This document shows, piece by piece, positions 13,201-24,812 of a DNA stretch of 64,000 nucleotides (positions within the stretch are counted from its first letter, which is position 1; every line of letters starts with the position of its first letter). The translations under genes and the position numbers were made by a program. The notes under the pieces were generated by a model. The model was not told the DNA's origin. It ran no database searches and saw only the letters and a program-made list of their open reading frames with translations. The stretch is from Dermanyssus gallinae (lineage: Eukaryota > Arthropoda > Arachnida > Mesostigmata > Dermanyssidae), in NCBI GenBank assembly GCA_003439945.1, contig QVRM01006771.1, forward strand, positions 248,001 to 312,000, written 5' to 3'.

Positions 13201-15058
13201 TGGCAAGGCATGTGGGTGGGTGTTTGTGTGTACACACGGCCGTCGGGTGACGCTGTAGTGCAATTTGGTATGGATCCTAATGCGTGCGCCTTGTGCCATG
13301 ATTGATGCCATTCCTATTTGGTTATTTTTGGATTTTTGGTAAAACTCTTGTGACCTCGTTTTTGTTTGTTTGTTTGTTTTGTTTGCTTCTACAGAGCGCA
13401 AATGCGCACTCATCTTCCGTTACGTCTAGCGTTGCCGTTCTCTCTTGTCTTATAGATCGCTACTCTGGAAGCTAGTTTACCTGATATATATATATATATA
13501 TATATCTACATATATATACACATTCATACATACCCTGTCAACACAAGTTATTCTCTGTATATTATGGGTTCTATATTAGTCAAGTCCTACTTGATTTGAT
13601 GCGGTGGTGTTCCGTCGACAGCAAAATGACCATGTACTTTTTTGTTGTTTTGTTGGACCGCCGATGCTCATGCGCTGCTACTGAAAATGTCGTAGCAGCA
13701 AAAACAGCCATCGTTGTATTCGTAATTTTAGTCATCATGGAAGTTGGTTAGCCAAGCTGTAGTGTTCAAGTGCTGCCCTGACCGAGACTCATATCGCACT
13801 GAACATCTTTGTTGTCGTTGTCATTGTTATTGCTACTAGTGTTCTGTTTGTTGTGTTTCATCTAATTTTTGCATGCCGCCGTTTTGTCCTTAGATTACCG
13901 GTATCCCTCGGACGTGTATAGATTTTCGTAGATGCTAAGGCGGGATTGACTGATGACGCCTGGCAGAATCGAGGGGTCCCGCTCGCAACGGGGGTGACTC
14001 GGTCCCTCGGCCTGCAACCTCTCATCCACCCCGCTCGTTCTGCTCGCATCCGTTGTTCAGCTTTAGTATCCAGCTTCGTAGCAGCCAGCTTTAAAGGGTA
14101 AACTGTTATTCACACAAACACGACCGACACATCTTCACTGTTCCTCTTGCTCTTATCCTATTCTCTGTTTTTATTTTTCCTCTTCTCTTCTTGCCCCTTT
14201 TTCTCCATGATGTTCCGTCTATTCGTCGTTTTTGTCCGCAGCCCTTTAACCCCATAGCCCAGACGTTCATCAGCGCCCTCCCGCCTCCCCAACATCTTCC
14301 TTCGCACTTTGCCTATAAGCGATTTCCATTCTCCCCGCGGGCACGTCGCTAGCGCGGCGTGTCGCTTACCCATGTTTCTAAGCGATCACGAATACCAGCC
14401 ACCTCTTAATGACCACGTCTTTCACTGTGTCAGCTTTTTTTCTACCTGACATTTTGTAAACTCTTCTTCTTCATCTTCTCTCTCTTTTTTTCTATACCTT
14501 GTTTTTGATTAATGTGATTGGCTATTGTTATTTAGTGCTATTGTTGTGTCGTTGTCATTGTTATTGTCGCTGTTATTGTTGCGTCTGTGCGTTTTTTGTT
14601 GTTGTTGTTGTTATCGCATTCGATTTCGTTTTTTGTTGCCCACGTACGACCGATTCATACAGTGCGATTTCCGCTGCCAGATACTCCGTGCACGGCCGAG
14701 CGTAGCATGCTTTTGGTTCGCTCGTCCGTACCTGTTGTCGTGCCCAGCGGCCAGCTGCGCTGCCTTGCCGGCATTCCGCCGCCCGCGCTTCTGTGTTTGC
14801 AGCCATAGCGATGGCGCTTGCCGCCCCCTGCGAACGCTGTCTAACTCATGATTGACTAACGTGCACTGTTGTCTAATGTTCTCTCTATTTCTCTCCTTGC
14901 TGTCCTGCCTTCGACGGTCGTCGTCTGCGTGGCTTTGGTTCAACGTCAAACAGTTACTGGACACCCTGCCAGTCTGCCGCGATTTTAAGTCGGGCCAGTG
15001 CAAGAGACCCCAATGTCGTTACGTTCATCTCTGCGACGGTGAGTTTGGTCCACTAGCT

Positions 15059-15096
<38 letters not shown>

Positions 15097-15470
15097 GCAA
15101 AGCCCCCAGCGTGAACACTTGACAGGAGTGCTCGAAGAGACCGTTTTTGATCTATATATTATACATATATTGTTTCATATATGTTTCGCTTTCATATATT
15201 GTTAGAATGCCATGATAAGTAAATGTTTATATAACTATTTCCCGCGGCTTGCCTAGTCGCTCTCGAACTCAACGTAAACTTAACGTCTCGCTTGTGGTTG
15301 TTGTTGTTGTTCTTGTTGTTGGTGTGGACTTTTCGTCAACAGATTTCGTCGAGGTGACGGACGGTCGAGTCGCAGTTTGTCGGGACGCTGCCAAGGGCAA
15401 ATGCGTCCGTCCCTTATGCAAATATTACCACATACCCCTAATGGTGCTACAGAGCCTGCAGGCCCCGTAG
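4320..15470 (+). CDS. mbl: muscleblind-family RNA-binding protein, 3' half (5 exons)
   Basis: Muscleblind/MBNL proteins bind YGCY-containing RNA through tandem CCCH zinc fingers and control alternative splicing and RNA localisation. I chained five exons: 4320-5174, 10580-10736, 12567-12676, 14954-15038, 15343-15470. Boundary phases agree at all four junctions (0, 1, 0, 1), giving about 444 residues ending in a stop at 15468. In order these hold a Ser/Asn then Gln/Ala/His-rich region with a basic KKRAR patch (possible nuclear signal), the family signature PGMVQYKRPALEKSG...PVYQP, a linker, and two CCCH fingers, both C-x7-C-x4-C-x3-H. A second, downstream tandem finger pair is known for Drosophila muscleblind. 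The N-terminal finger pair is missing and should lie upstream of the window. The order signature-then-fingers differs from vertebrate MBNL, where KRPALEK follows the second pair. The weakest boundary is the exon 1 donor (CTG|GTACTA). Exons may be alternatively used. Confidence 0.85.
5305..5480 (+). repeat. (CAA)n tract just downstream of the Gln-rich exon
   Basis: Mostly AAC/CAA triplets with occasional AAT and ACG. It is the same repeat class as the CAA blocks inside the preceding exon but lies outside the supported reading frame. Confidence 0.85.
6824..7209. repeat. cluster of three (TA)n microsatellites
   Basis: TA runs at 6824-6870, 7060-7090 and 7163-7209, separated by AT-rich unique sequence. 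Confidence 0.9.
8041..8125. repeat. degenerate GACT/GATT tetranucleotide repeat
   Basis: Repeating (TTGA/CTGA) units: ATTGACTGA, GACTGACTGACTGACC and variants. Confidence 0.8.
10580..10736 (+). CDS. mbl: muscleblind exon B: KRPALEKSG signature
   Basis: Acceptor CGTTTGCAG ends at 10579; donor T|GTAAGT follows 10736. It encodes GTLPGMVQYKRPALEKSG, then PVYQPTATAAAAAAYQQAALALQMQQQFAVPVS. The KRPA(L/A)EKSG...PVYQP block is the most recognisable muscleblind motif outside the fingers. Enters in phase 0, leaves in phase 1. Confidence 0.9.
10803..11285. repeat. 27-bp-period minisatellite in a muscleblind intron
   Basis: Imperfect tandem units around the core GACCTGTCAGTAGA and CTCCTTGTAGAGG. On the reverse strand part of it reads as a 9-residue repeat (T-D-R-S-S-T-R-R-S), which sets the period at 27 bp. 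Roughly 15-18 units, diverged from one another. The reverse open frame (10755-11051) is a by-product of the period being a multiple of three. Confidence 0.85.
12567..12676 (+). CDS. mbl: muscleblind exon C: linker
   Basis: Acceptor GCCGCCTCCTAG ends at 12566; donor GGACAG|GTGGTA at 12676. The two leading bases complete the codon left by exon B. It encodes PIGGTLGSSTQPNLQGN followed by IAASIQHLHDVNYCDSNGQ. I recognise no domain. Support is splice phase on both sides plus position, so it is less certain than exons B, D and E. Confidence 0.6.
14954..15038 (+). CDS. mbl: muscleblind exon D: first CCCH finger of the downstream pair
   Basis: Acceptor GTCAAACAG ends at 14953; donor GACG|GTGAGT at 15038. 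It encodes LLDTLP then VCRDFKSGQCKRPQCRYVH, with zinc ligands spaced C-x7-C-x4-C-x3-H. Vertebrate MBNL finger 3 has C-x7-C-x6-C-x3-H, so this finger is two residues shorter between the second and third cysteines. Confidence 0.88.
15062..15090. repeat. (TA)n microsatellite in the intron between the two finger exons
   Basis: Pure TA run 24 bases after the exon D donor, in a short (304-bp) intron. Confidence 0.9.
15343..15470 (+). CDS. mbl: muscleblind exon E: second CCCH finger and C-terminus
   Basis: Acceptor TTCGTCAACAG ends at 15342. The joined codon is Asp (G+AT), giving HLCDDFVEVTDGRV, then VCRDAAKGKCVRPLCKYYH (C-x7-C-x4-C-x3-H), then a short tail and the stop TAG at 15468-15470. The VTDGR linker between fingers matches the spacing of muscleblind tandem fingers. 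No poly-A signal was assigned, and the 3' UTR may run far into the repeat-rich DNA downstream. Confidence 0.88.
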
Positions 15471-17275
15471 AAGAGGCAGATGAAGATAAAGAAGAGGTTG
15501 AATGTTTTCTCCTTCTCACTCAGTGATGATGATGATGATGATGACAACGGTGAAGATACTAAGGACGACGATGATCATAACGATGACGTCGCTAATTACT
15601 TAGTGATCACGAGTTGGTTAGTTAAACTCGAACCGGTCTCCCGCTTCGGCGGTGTCTGGATTGACGTATTAGCGGTTAGAGTATGATGATGCAAAGACAC
15701 ATACACACACACACACGTCTGCATATTGTGAAGACCCATATATATATATATATATATAGACGCTGTTTCGATGTATGCGGCTCTAATATGTGACCCCACG
15801 ATGTGCAGTAACACACACGAATCTTTGCACACAGACACATCACACGGACTCAGACACACATACACGCACCGACAAATGAAACATACGTAATCGTACGTTT
15901 AACTGGTGTTTCCATGACCTGTCCATGTCATAGGAAGCGATTCGTAGGCCGACTCTTCGTAGATCATATAATTTGCTCGTTGTATTGCCATGACACGACT
16001 GCTGACGGATTAGTGGTGCTCATAACAGAAAAGACGGAGTTGTTTCGTTAGTTGACAGCGCGGGTCATGGAATTGCTTGTACATCAATGATTTCTGTCCC
16101 GACGATGATGACTGATGCATGACATTCAAGCGTAACCAACGGTGAAGGCGCCTGACAGCGGCACACGTCACGCCGAGATGATGGCGACTGGCCGTAAGAC
16201 GATGCTACGACCTCTGTAACCATCACCACACCACCACTGTCGCTACACTGCCGGTGCTTAGCCGACACGCATCGCTGGATGCACACGAGTGAGAAAGAGA
16301 GAGAGAGAGAGAGTGACAACAATTCATCGGGACCTCAATGAAGCACCATGAGGTGCCTGACACTTCCGATACCGAAAACAGGAGATCAGGCAACACGCGG
16401 CACAGACGCAAGAGTTGGCACGAATCGAAACCATAGCAGCAAAAACAACAACAACAACAGAAACAATAACAACAAAGTAACGACAACAGAAACAATAAAA
16501 ACAACAACAACGACGATGATGATGCAAAAGCTATCGATATAACATTCCTCCAGTTAAACTTCAATGCCTTGAGTCTAGATAGATTTATATGTGTGTGCAA
16601 CAGCAAGCCCGGTTGCACTATGACACAGATCGCGATCGCAGAATGAGACGATGCAATTCGAAGGAACATGCCGTCATGTACCCCGTCAATGATGCTGATA
16701 CCGAAGCATGTCTAAAGGAGAGCGTGGACAAGCAGACAGATAAGTAGATTGATATATCGATCGACAGACTCCAGTTTTGACTTGACGGGGATATGGACTA
16801 CGGGCATAGCTCCCGTTTGTCTTCGATTATTAATGAACCACCCTTTCCACTGTTTTGTTTGCCGACATGTCTCATATATACGCATGTATATTGAAAGGAA
16901 CACATTTAGTGGCAAAGAAGAAGCAAAACATTAAGACGAAGTATACTGTTGGCAGGCGTTCTGCTCCACTATGACAAGAATTAATGATGAAAATAATTGT
17001 CATTATAAAAAATACTATAACGGTTACTACTATTACTACTACTACTACTACTTCTACGATAATAAGAATAATACTTATACTAATCCCCATAATGTTTATG
17101 ATTATAATAATGCGAGAAACAACAACAACAACAACAACAACAACAAGAAAAACGATAGCCACCGGAAACAGTGCAGATATGAATGGAATCGAGTTATACC
17201 GTTTGTATATCTCCTGGTATGAACAAAGGAGGATTTCTATTGTTAAGTTATTACTTATCATACATTCATATACAC

Positions 17276-17311
<36 letters not shown>

Positions 17312-18846
17312 CGTGACCTTTTGCAAAGTTACTATAAAATGTCATATACACCTTAGGTAGGGGGAGAGCGACACAAAAAGCACGCCTATAGTGGCGCAGC
17401 TCCTATATATATATATCCTGAAGAACATCGATGATGTGAACGACAGTTCGATATAAGCGTGGCAACGCAACTACGGAGCGTAGGCGAACCAACTAACTGG
17501 GAGCATTAGTACGGTTAGAATGCGAGTCGATTAGGATGAGCGCATGCGAGCAAGCGCCCGCCGTCAACACGAACACAGGGGCAGGCAATAGGGCCACGCA
17601 AAATACACGAAGTTAGTTGCCAATGCGTACGGTACAGTCGGTCTCGAGGTCGTCCGTTGTTACCGAGCGCACCACTATCATCGATCGGTCACACCATCCG
17701 TCGTCGGTCTGCTAGTCACAGGTCTGCTGGGCTACCAGCGGTCCCAGCGATGATGGTCATGTCGATGTCGATGATCCTGTTCATGATTCATGATAATATA
17801 ATCGATGCTAATCATTATGGTGAGGTTGGGATGGATATAGGTATAATATGATGATCATGTCTGGTGATGGGACGAATACAACGACCACGACCACCAGTCC
17901 AAACGGTTACAACAGCAACAGTTGTGGCTGTGGAATGGAACAATAATACCTACCTAGCCCAGTGATAATTGTGAATGGTTCTATTTTATAATGATGAGGA
18001 GGAGGAAGAGCAGGAGGAGAAAACAACCCCTCCCTCAGAGCGACAGATAGGTACGAGAGAGTGGGAGTTGGGAAACAACAATCGCAGATTGATTCGTATC
18101 CTCACAGTTTCGGAGGCTGTACATCTAGTGAACGTGGTCGCGGACCCACTCGTGGTCGCGGTCGTAATCGAAGTGGTGCCGCTGTTACTGTTATGATGAT
18201 AATAATAATAATTATTATTATCTATATGATTACACCTGTTGTTGTTGCTTTTATTGTTGATGTTGCTGTTTGAGTGTTAATTATTATTGTAAACGAACCT
18301 GGGCAGTAACCGGCCTAGCAGCAGCAACAACAACAACGGTAACAATGGCAACAACAATACTTACAACAAGAACTACCACAGCAACAGCAATACAACAAAC
18401 AACAACGATAGTAAACGAAACAAAGAACGCGTTAGTTATTTAGTTAGCTAGTTATTTCACGAGGCGAAACCAACGACGACTTCTTAGCCGATGATGACTG
18501 CTGATGATGATGATGATGATGACGAGGATGATGATAATAATGATTCCAGACCGTCCCTCATACGTGGAAAGTTGTTCAGAGCTAGTGTTGAGTAGGTCTT
18601 AAGTCTGAAGCCAGGCTACCAGAGTGATGATACCGTACGTGTAATCACAAAGCTGGTGGAGCTCGGAAGAGCAAAGTGCCGCCCTAAGGCGTGGTGGTTG
18701 ATTGGCCAGCTGCCGTATTGATGCCGAACTGAGCGTCACAAGTGCAATTTCGCTGCTGGCGACCATGCGACCACGAAGACAGACATAGAAGACACACACG
18801 GCGTACCTCTTTCGGAACGGAAGGATACAATGAGACGGACGTGTCG

Positions 18847-18862
18847 CCCCCCCCCCCCCCCC
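18847..18862 (+). repeat. poly-C run
   Basis: About 16 consecutive C bases flanked by GTGTCG and TGACTGG. Confidence 0.9.
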
Positions 18863-20756
18863 TGACTGGAGGCGGACTGGGGGCGACAATGACCGAAACG
18901 TTGAAAGAAACAAAGTACGTACTACATGTAGCTCGCTCTCTAGTCTTTGATTGGAAGAAAAACCTCCTAAACTATGCATCATACTACAACCGTTACTGTC
19001 ACCAACTATTATTATTACTATCGTCTACTAGTACTACTACTACTTCTTCTACTACCATTACTATTACTACTACTACAACTACTACTAGAATACTAATCGA
19101 ATCGTTACTCGATGGCTAGCCAGGCGGCCGGAAGCTGACGTTGAAAAAGAAGACGACGACAACAACGTTTTAACGTGTCGAAGTAGGCCTTGATGATTCT
19201 GCTTGACAACTTCGTGTCCGACGAATGAAGAATGTCGCGACGCTTCAAGCGCATGAATTCTTTTGTCGAAGAAGAAGCAGCGAAGAACGAAGAGCGAAGG
19301 TGTGGTCATCAATATTCGTGAATGGTGCAGCAAACAAGTACACAAAGAAGCTAACCAAGATCAACACAAACGAAAAACACACGTGAACGACTCATCGTTG
19401 AGAAGACGGACCGAACTGTTGTGAACCTTTTTGTAGTCTCGTAGCTTTCGTAGATATGTCGTAGTAGTAGTAGTAGTACAGTGTCTGTCTAAACGCGGCA
19501 GGAAAATGGAACGACGGCAACATAGCGGGGTGAGCGCGGGTGGATGGGGTGCGGTGACCGCGACCACTGTAATCGACCGCTAGCAGCAGTGAAAAGTACA
19601 CCAGGTCGCAGTCTGGTCTCAGATCTACTCAAGGACATTATATAGCTCCAGCTGCCTTTGGAGCCAGTACCGAGCGCCGACACCGCACGGTGATCGAGCG
19701 ACGTACACTAAACAGCTAAACGGGGAATGGGCTACGGGTCGTTTTCGACACTACCGTCTGGTTTCGGATGCTAGCTAGGCTTGCAAGCGATGATGCTATT
19801 CTTATCGATGTGTGTGTGGCGTGACGACCAACAAACACCACATGTGGTGGTATTCGGGAAAACCTAACCTGACCTGATATAAACGTTGCGATGAATGCGA
19901 CAACGATGATGACAAGTCAACAGCAGCTGACAACAATCGCAACAAGGATTATACGAATAACATCACGGACAACAGGAACAACAACAACAGCAGCAGCGAC
20001 AAACGACGACGAGAATCACAAGAAGAAAAAATGGACAACCATGGCAGACAGGAAACTATTCTAGATCCTATTCGTACCTTCTCGTTTGTCGAGCGCATTG
20101 GTCGATCCAGCAACTCGATCCGGTGTACTGAACCGAGTGCTAAAAACAAAACAAAAGAGAAATAGCAAACAACTACTAGACGTAGTAGAAAATAGGATTT
20201 TTTAATTCAACTGTTCCTATCGATATGGTGACAACGTCAGCGCAATAACATTCTTTCATACTCTCTCTCTCTCTCTCCCTTGACACGATGATCGCAAATG
20301 TAGACATAAATAGTGGATAGCGAGAATAGGAATTATGACAGTAATTACTGTTTCTAATATACTAGTATTGTTGTATCTGACGAGAGAAGCTCGTGTACGG
20401 TTTCAGAAGGGAACACACATATATATATATATATAGAGAGGAGTTTCTCTAAATCTCTACGTATCGACTATCCAATATTAGTGGCTGACATAGCGGATTT
20501 GATTGAGCTATGGTAAGCTCCAACGGCTCGTCGACCATTATTGATGACAGCGGCGACAGGTGATTTTGACTTCAAGCCCTACCTTAGCGGACTTCTTGGT
20601 GTCCGACGTCTCGTCCCAGCAGTAAACAGAGTCTCAATGACACACCTCAGTAGTAATCGAATTGATTGAGATAAGACAAGATACACATGAACAAATCATG
20701 AGAAACTTGTTGCCACTCTTAGTGAACAACTGAATTGCCTATAGCAATGACCGGTC

Positions 20757-20800
20757 ATCACCATCATCATCATCATCATCATCATCGTCGTCGTCGTCAG
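20757..20800 (+). repeat. (CAT)n/(CGT)n microsatellite
   Basis: CATCAT run passing into CGTCGT, then degenerate CAT triplets. Confidence 0.9.
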
Positions 20801-23748
20801 CATCATCATCAGTGTCGTCGCCGGGATGATCGCGTGTAATACAAACAAGTAACAGCCGTTACGCATCTATTCCTTCTACAAGCGCGAATCATGTATTTGC
20901 CTCGAACAAGACCATACAGAGAAAGCATCGACATCGAATCGAATCGAAACCAGCGACGGGAAGTCAATAAATTCCGTCAGCAGGTTATCGCAACATTGTG
21001 AGGAGATACCCTCGACGCGGGCTCGAAGAAGAAGATGAAGAAGAAAACCGCTGGTGCTGCTCTGGTACTCCGAACGTACACGATATGCATAGTGTGATGT
21101 TTCGCTCGAGCGTGGGACGTTTAATATGCAAAGTAGTGAAGAACGATGCCTGCACCTGAAGCATGCAGTGAGTGCATCGCCGCCAATCGCCTATTTGCAG
21201 TGGTGCTGATGCGCAGTCACAGCGAAGCAGTCGTCAACGGAACAGTTCGATGGCAACAGAGAAGTTTACATCTTTGTAGTGGGCCGTCAAAAAACGCCGG
21301 CGACCGCTTTAGGAGGTGCGAGTAGATAGATGGACAGGAGAAATCTATCTATCTATCAATCGCAGACACACGAGCAGAGAAGAGATGTTGCAAGCAAATG
21401 CCGCCGTACCGTAGATTCTGCAGGTTCGAACTCGTCTAGTTCCTGTCGCCTCGTCAAGTTTGTCATGTTTGCGGTTGCCTGCGAAGCACGAAACGATACA
21501 GGTGTGATGCATGTTGGGCGTTTACCGATATCTGTGCCAGTTTTACGATCATCTTCTTCTGGTACTAACTAGGTGGTGCAGAGGAAACGTCAGGTAACTA
21601 GAGATCCTGTAGGCCCTCCCCTAGGGTGGATGGAGCATGCAATAGAGCTGAGTCAAAGCTGGCTCAGTCAAAGAGCCAAGACTAGCCCAAGACTACCGCA
21701 CTTGAATTCGCCTAACCTTCTCTTCTACAGTAGTAGTCTACTTTTATCTGATTCATCGTGAGATGATTGCTTTGAAGGTTTCTCTCTGCCTGGCGGAAAA
21801 GTTCCAAATTTCAATACTGTCAAAAATACGGCAAATGTCCACAAAACAACTGCTGCTTCGAGACAGCGCAGCATGAATCGTCCTGAGTGACGTATGCAAT
21901 GCACCCGCTGTCGCACCAAAAGTCACGCACGATCATTTGCAAAATTCCATCTAATCTGCTACAGCTACTGCGACTATGACTGATCTGTAGCGTACTTCAG
22001 CAGACCCCAGTACGCTGGGAACTTGTGAGGTGATAACACTCGAACGCTGAACGCTGCCCGCATTGCCTGTGTGTTGTCGGCTGCTGCCGGCTGCCGTAGT
22101 GAAATGACACGAAGCGGCTACGTTCAACGAATCGCCTGGCGTTCGCGCCCCAGATGAACACTTTCGATCTCATTTTGTCAATCGGAAGCTGGCTGACTGG
22201 TGGGGTGGGTGGGTGATTAAGGAGGATCTTATAGGTGGGAGGATGTGGGTGGGTAGTGGTGGGTGGTGGGTTTGTGTCATGAGGTTCCTGCAACAATTTG
22301 TTCACTACTGGGCTCTGGGCTCCGCTGACCTTGGCGGCGGAGGAGCGGCGAGCCTCCTCAAGGCGATGATGCAATTTTAATGCGAATATTCTTGCTAGCT
22401 AAACTGCTATCCTGGTGAAGACCGACACGTGAACCAATAGCGAGCGAACGAGCGAGTTACTTAGCTAGAGAAGCATAATAGCTATAGAGTTACTGGTTAT
22501 CGCAGCGGACTGCGCCAATGGCGCTCGCAAATTAGCGCGTGTCCCTGTCCTTACAATGACGTGACATTAATAATAGTAATAATATAATAATAATAATATA
22601 AATAATAACATTATTAATAATAATAATAGAACGACGACTTGACGAGTTAGATGTTAATTAACATTCCCCAAGGGTGCCTTTATTCTTATTATTACGATAA
22701 GAAGATACAATTATGCCGATGCTGACGATGATGATGGAGATGATATCTAGAAATAATACTAATAATAATAACAATTGTATCGAGTTTATTATACGGAGTA
22801 TAAAATTATAAATCTACGATTACAGTCAATTAACATCGACATGAACTATAACTATCTAAGGAAAGCCTGGAAAGAAGCTAAGGCAAGCCTCTACTGCAGA
22901 CCACACTACGGATTTAGATGCAGTTGTGGTATCATCTATCGACTCGAAGATAGATACAGAGAGACAAGAGGAGTCCGAAGCTTAAGAGAATAGGACGAGT
23001 GCGGTGTATGTGACGGTGGACCTCGTTTCATCATGTCAATGATGTGAGATCACACACATACACACACACACAAACACAGTAATCCTGACCATGTTACTGA
23101 TATATGAATCATAACGCGAGCAAACAGACGAAACCAGTGGAAGGAACACTTCCTCGTGCAATCCCGCCGTTCCGGGCGGTCGAGTCGCTGCGCTCCTAAT
23201 GACATGTAATGTTACCATTAATGTGTATGCCTATTATTAGGGGCCCTCCGCCCTTCTAGTTATTTTGATGATGATGATTATTATTATTACATTACGACAA
23301 CTAGTAGCACTATCACTTTAACAGCTATACTGTTTCTACTATTACAATGCCGAATAACTGCAACACACGACTCCGATACCCAACAACAAGCAGTGAAACA
23401 CGTAGGATATTTGCCTCAATTAGTTGCAAATTATTGGGCAAATACTTGGTTGGTATAGATGAACGCGATCGAGTCCTCCTTGTTTTGACATTTCTGTATA
23501 TTTCCGTCATTTTGTCAATCAGTCGATTGCCACCCGACCCATCTTAAGTGGGAATGGATGCAAGTCGTTTCACAGTCGTACACAGCTGAGGCAGAGCGAT
23601 CACAATGATCGTAAATATTACGAAGTCCTATGATTGTCACTGTACGTTGACACTTTGACGGTACCAATAACGTCGATTTATGCTTACGATGACGGATATG
23701 CTATTATGATCCTCTTCATGTAACGGTAGTAAGGATAGTGACGATTAC

Positions 23749-23782
<34 letters not shown>

Positions 23783-24143
23783 CACCTGTGACAAAGGCAG
23801 GGATGATGATGGAGATAATGTTGATGTATGTTACATAAAACTACGAAAGCCATAATAATAATAATAATAATGACATAACACATTGTTTACAATTCGACCG
23901 ATCGACCGACCGACCGCCTGGAACTATATAGTATGTTCTAGCTTGTTACGCGCAACGGCTAATCCTCGGAACGTGGCTCTCGCACTGTCCTTGGAGTTCT
24001 TCAGGATCTTCACTAGCCGAGTACCCCCGGGGGCGGCCAAGAGCTTCGGAGAGGGGTGCCACGCCTCCACCCGTTTCGTTAGTTACACATAGCGGCCATT
24101 CTGTTGTTGTTATCGTTTATTTGTCATTTTTAGATGTCGAAGC

Positions 24144-24184
<41 letters not shown>

Positions 24185-24689
24185 CAACCCATAGCGATGA
24201 TTCTGCCGCCGGCCTTCCCTGGCCTTTGCTTATAGTGCGGCGCGGCGTATAGATACATGAAAGCACATGAATGAAAAACCCAAAAATAATTACAGAGCAG
24301 ACACAAAGCACATCGAAGCATGATTTTCGAACTCCGCGGGGATGCGACGGCGGTAGAGGGGTAACATATACGTCTCTCTTCCGTTTCGCCGTCCGTAGAG
24401 CTACGGAGTTATGAAACGAGCGATGAATAATGTGAGCTAAGCTGGAGGTCACGGCGATGACGGTCCGAATTCGACACAGACTCGAATCGTCGCGCCATGT
24501 CAACCGATATCCATCTAGTTTTATTTAAGTGCCATATATTGTTCATTGTAGTCGACCCGAGTTCGTATTCTTATTTAACGCTGTCTAGTTGTGGGTGGGT
24601 CATAGCCCATAAGGTACATGAATTCACAACAGCAACACTAGCTGCTACGTACAACAATGACAACGACGTCAACAAAAGCATCTAGCAGC

Positions 24690-24812
24690 GGCACCAGCAG
24701 CAGCAACACCAACAACAACACCAACAACCACAACAACAACAACAACAACAACAACAACCACAACAACAACAACACCAACAACAACACTAACAACAACAAC
24801 CATACACATCAA
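24690..24812 (+). repeat. (CAA)n microsatellite
   Basis: CAG/ACC triplets merging into about 100 bases of AAC/CAA with CAC variants. Confidence 0.9.

Larger units (their letters stand above)
10737..14953 (+). other. muscleblind introns B-C and C-D
   Basis: Apart from exon C and the minisatellite, this stretch holds short pyrimidine-rich and trinucleotide runs (12,140-12,180; 12,340-12,360), a TA run near 13,485-13,505 and GTT runs near 14,600. No other exon was supported. Confidence 0.6.

Noticed and set aside
12769..13413. 214-residue - strand frame opposite the muscleblind intron
   Set aside because: No domain, mixed composition, no splice or promoter context, and no resemblance to any family I know; chance open frame.
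16223..17351. Several 80-159-residue frames in the gene-poor region
   Set aside because: Residue composition (runs of Cys/Leu/Val/Ile/Tyr) mirrors CAA, TAC and TA repeats; no conserved motif.
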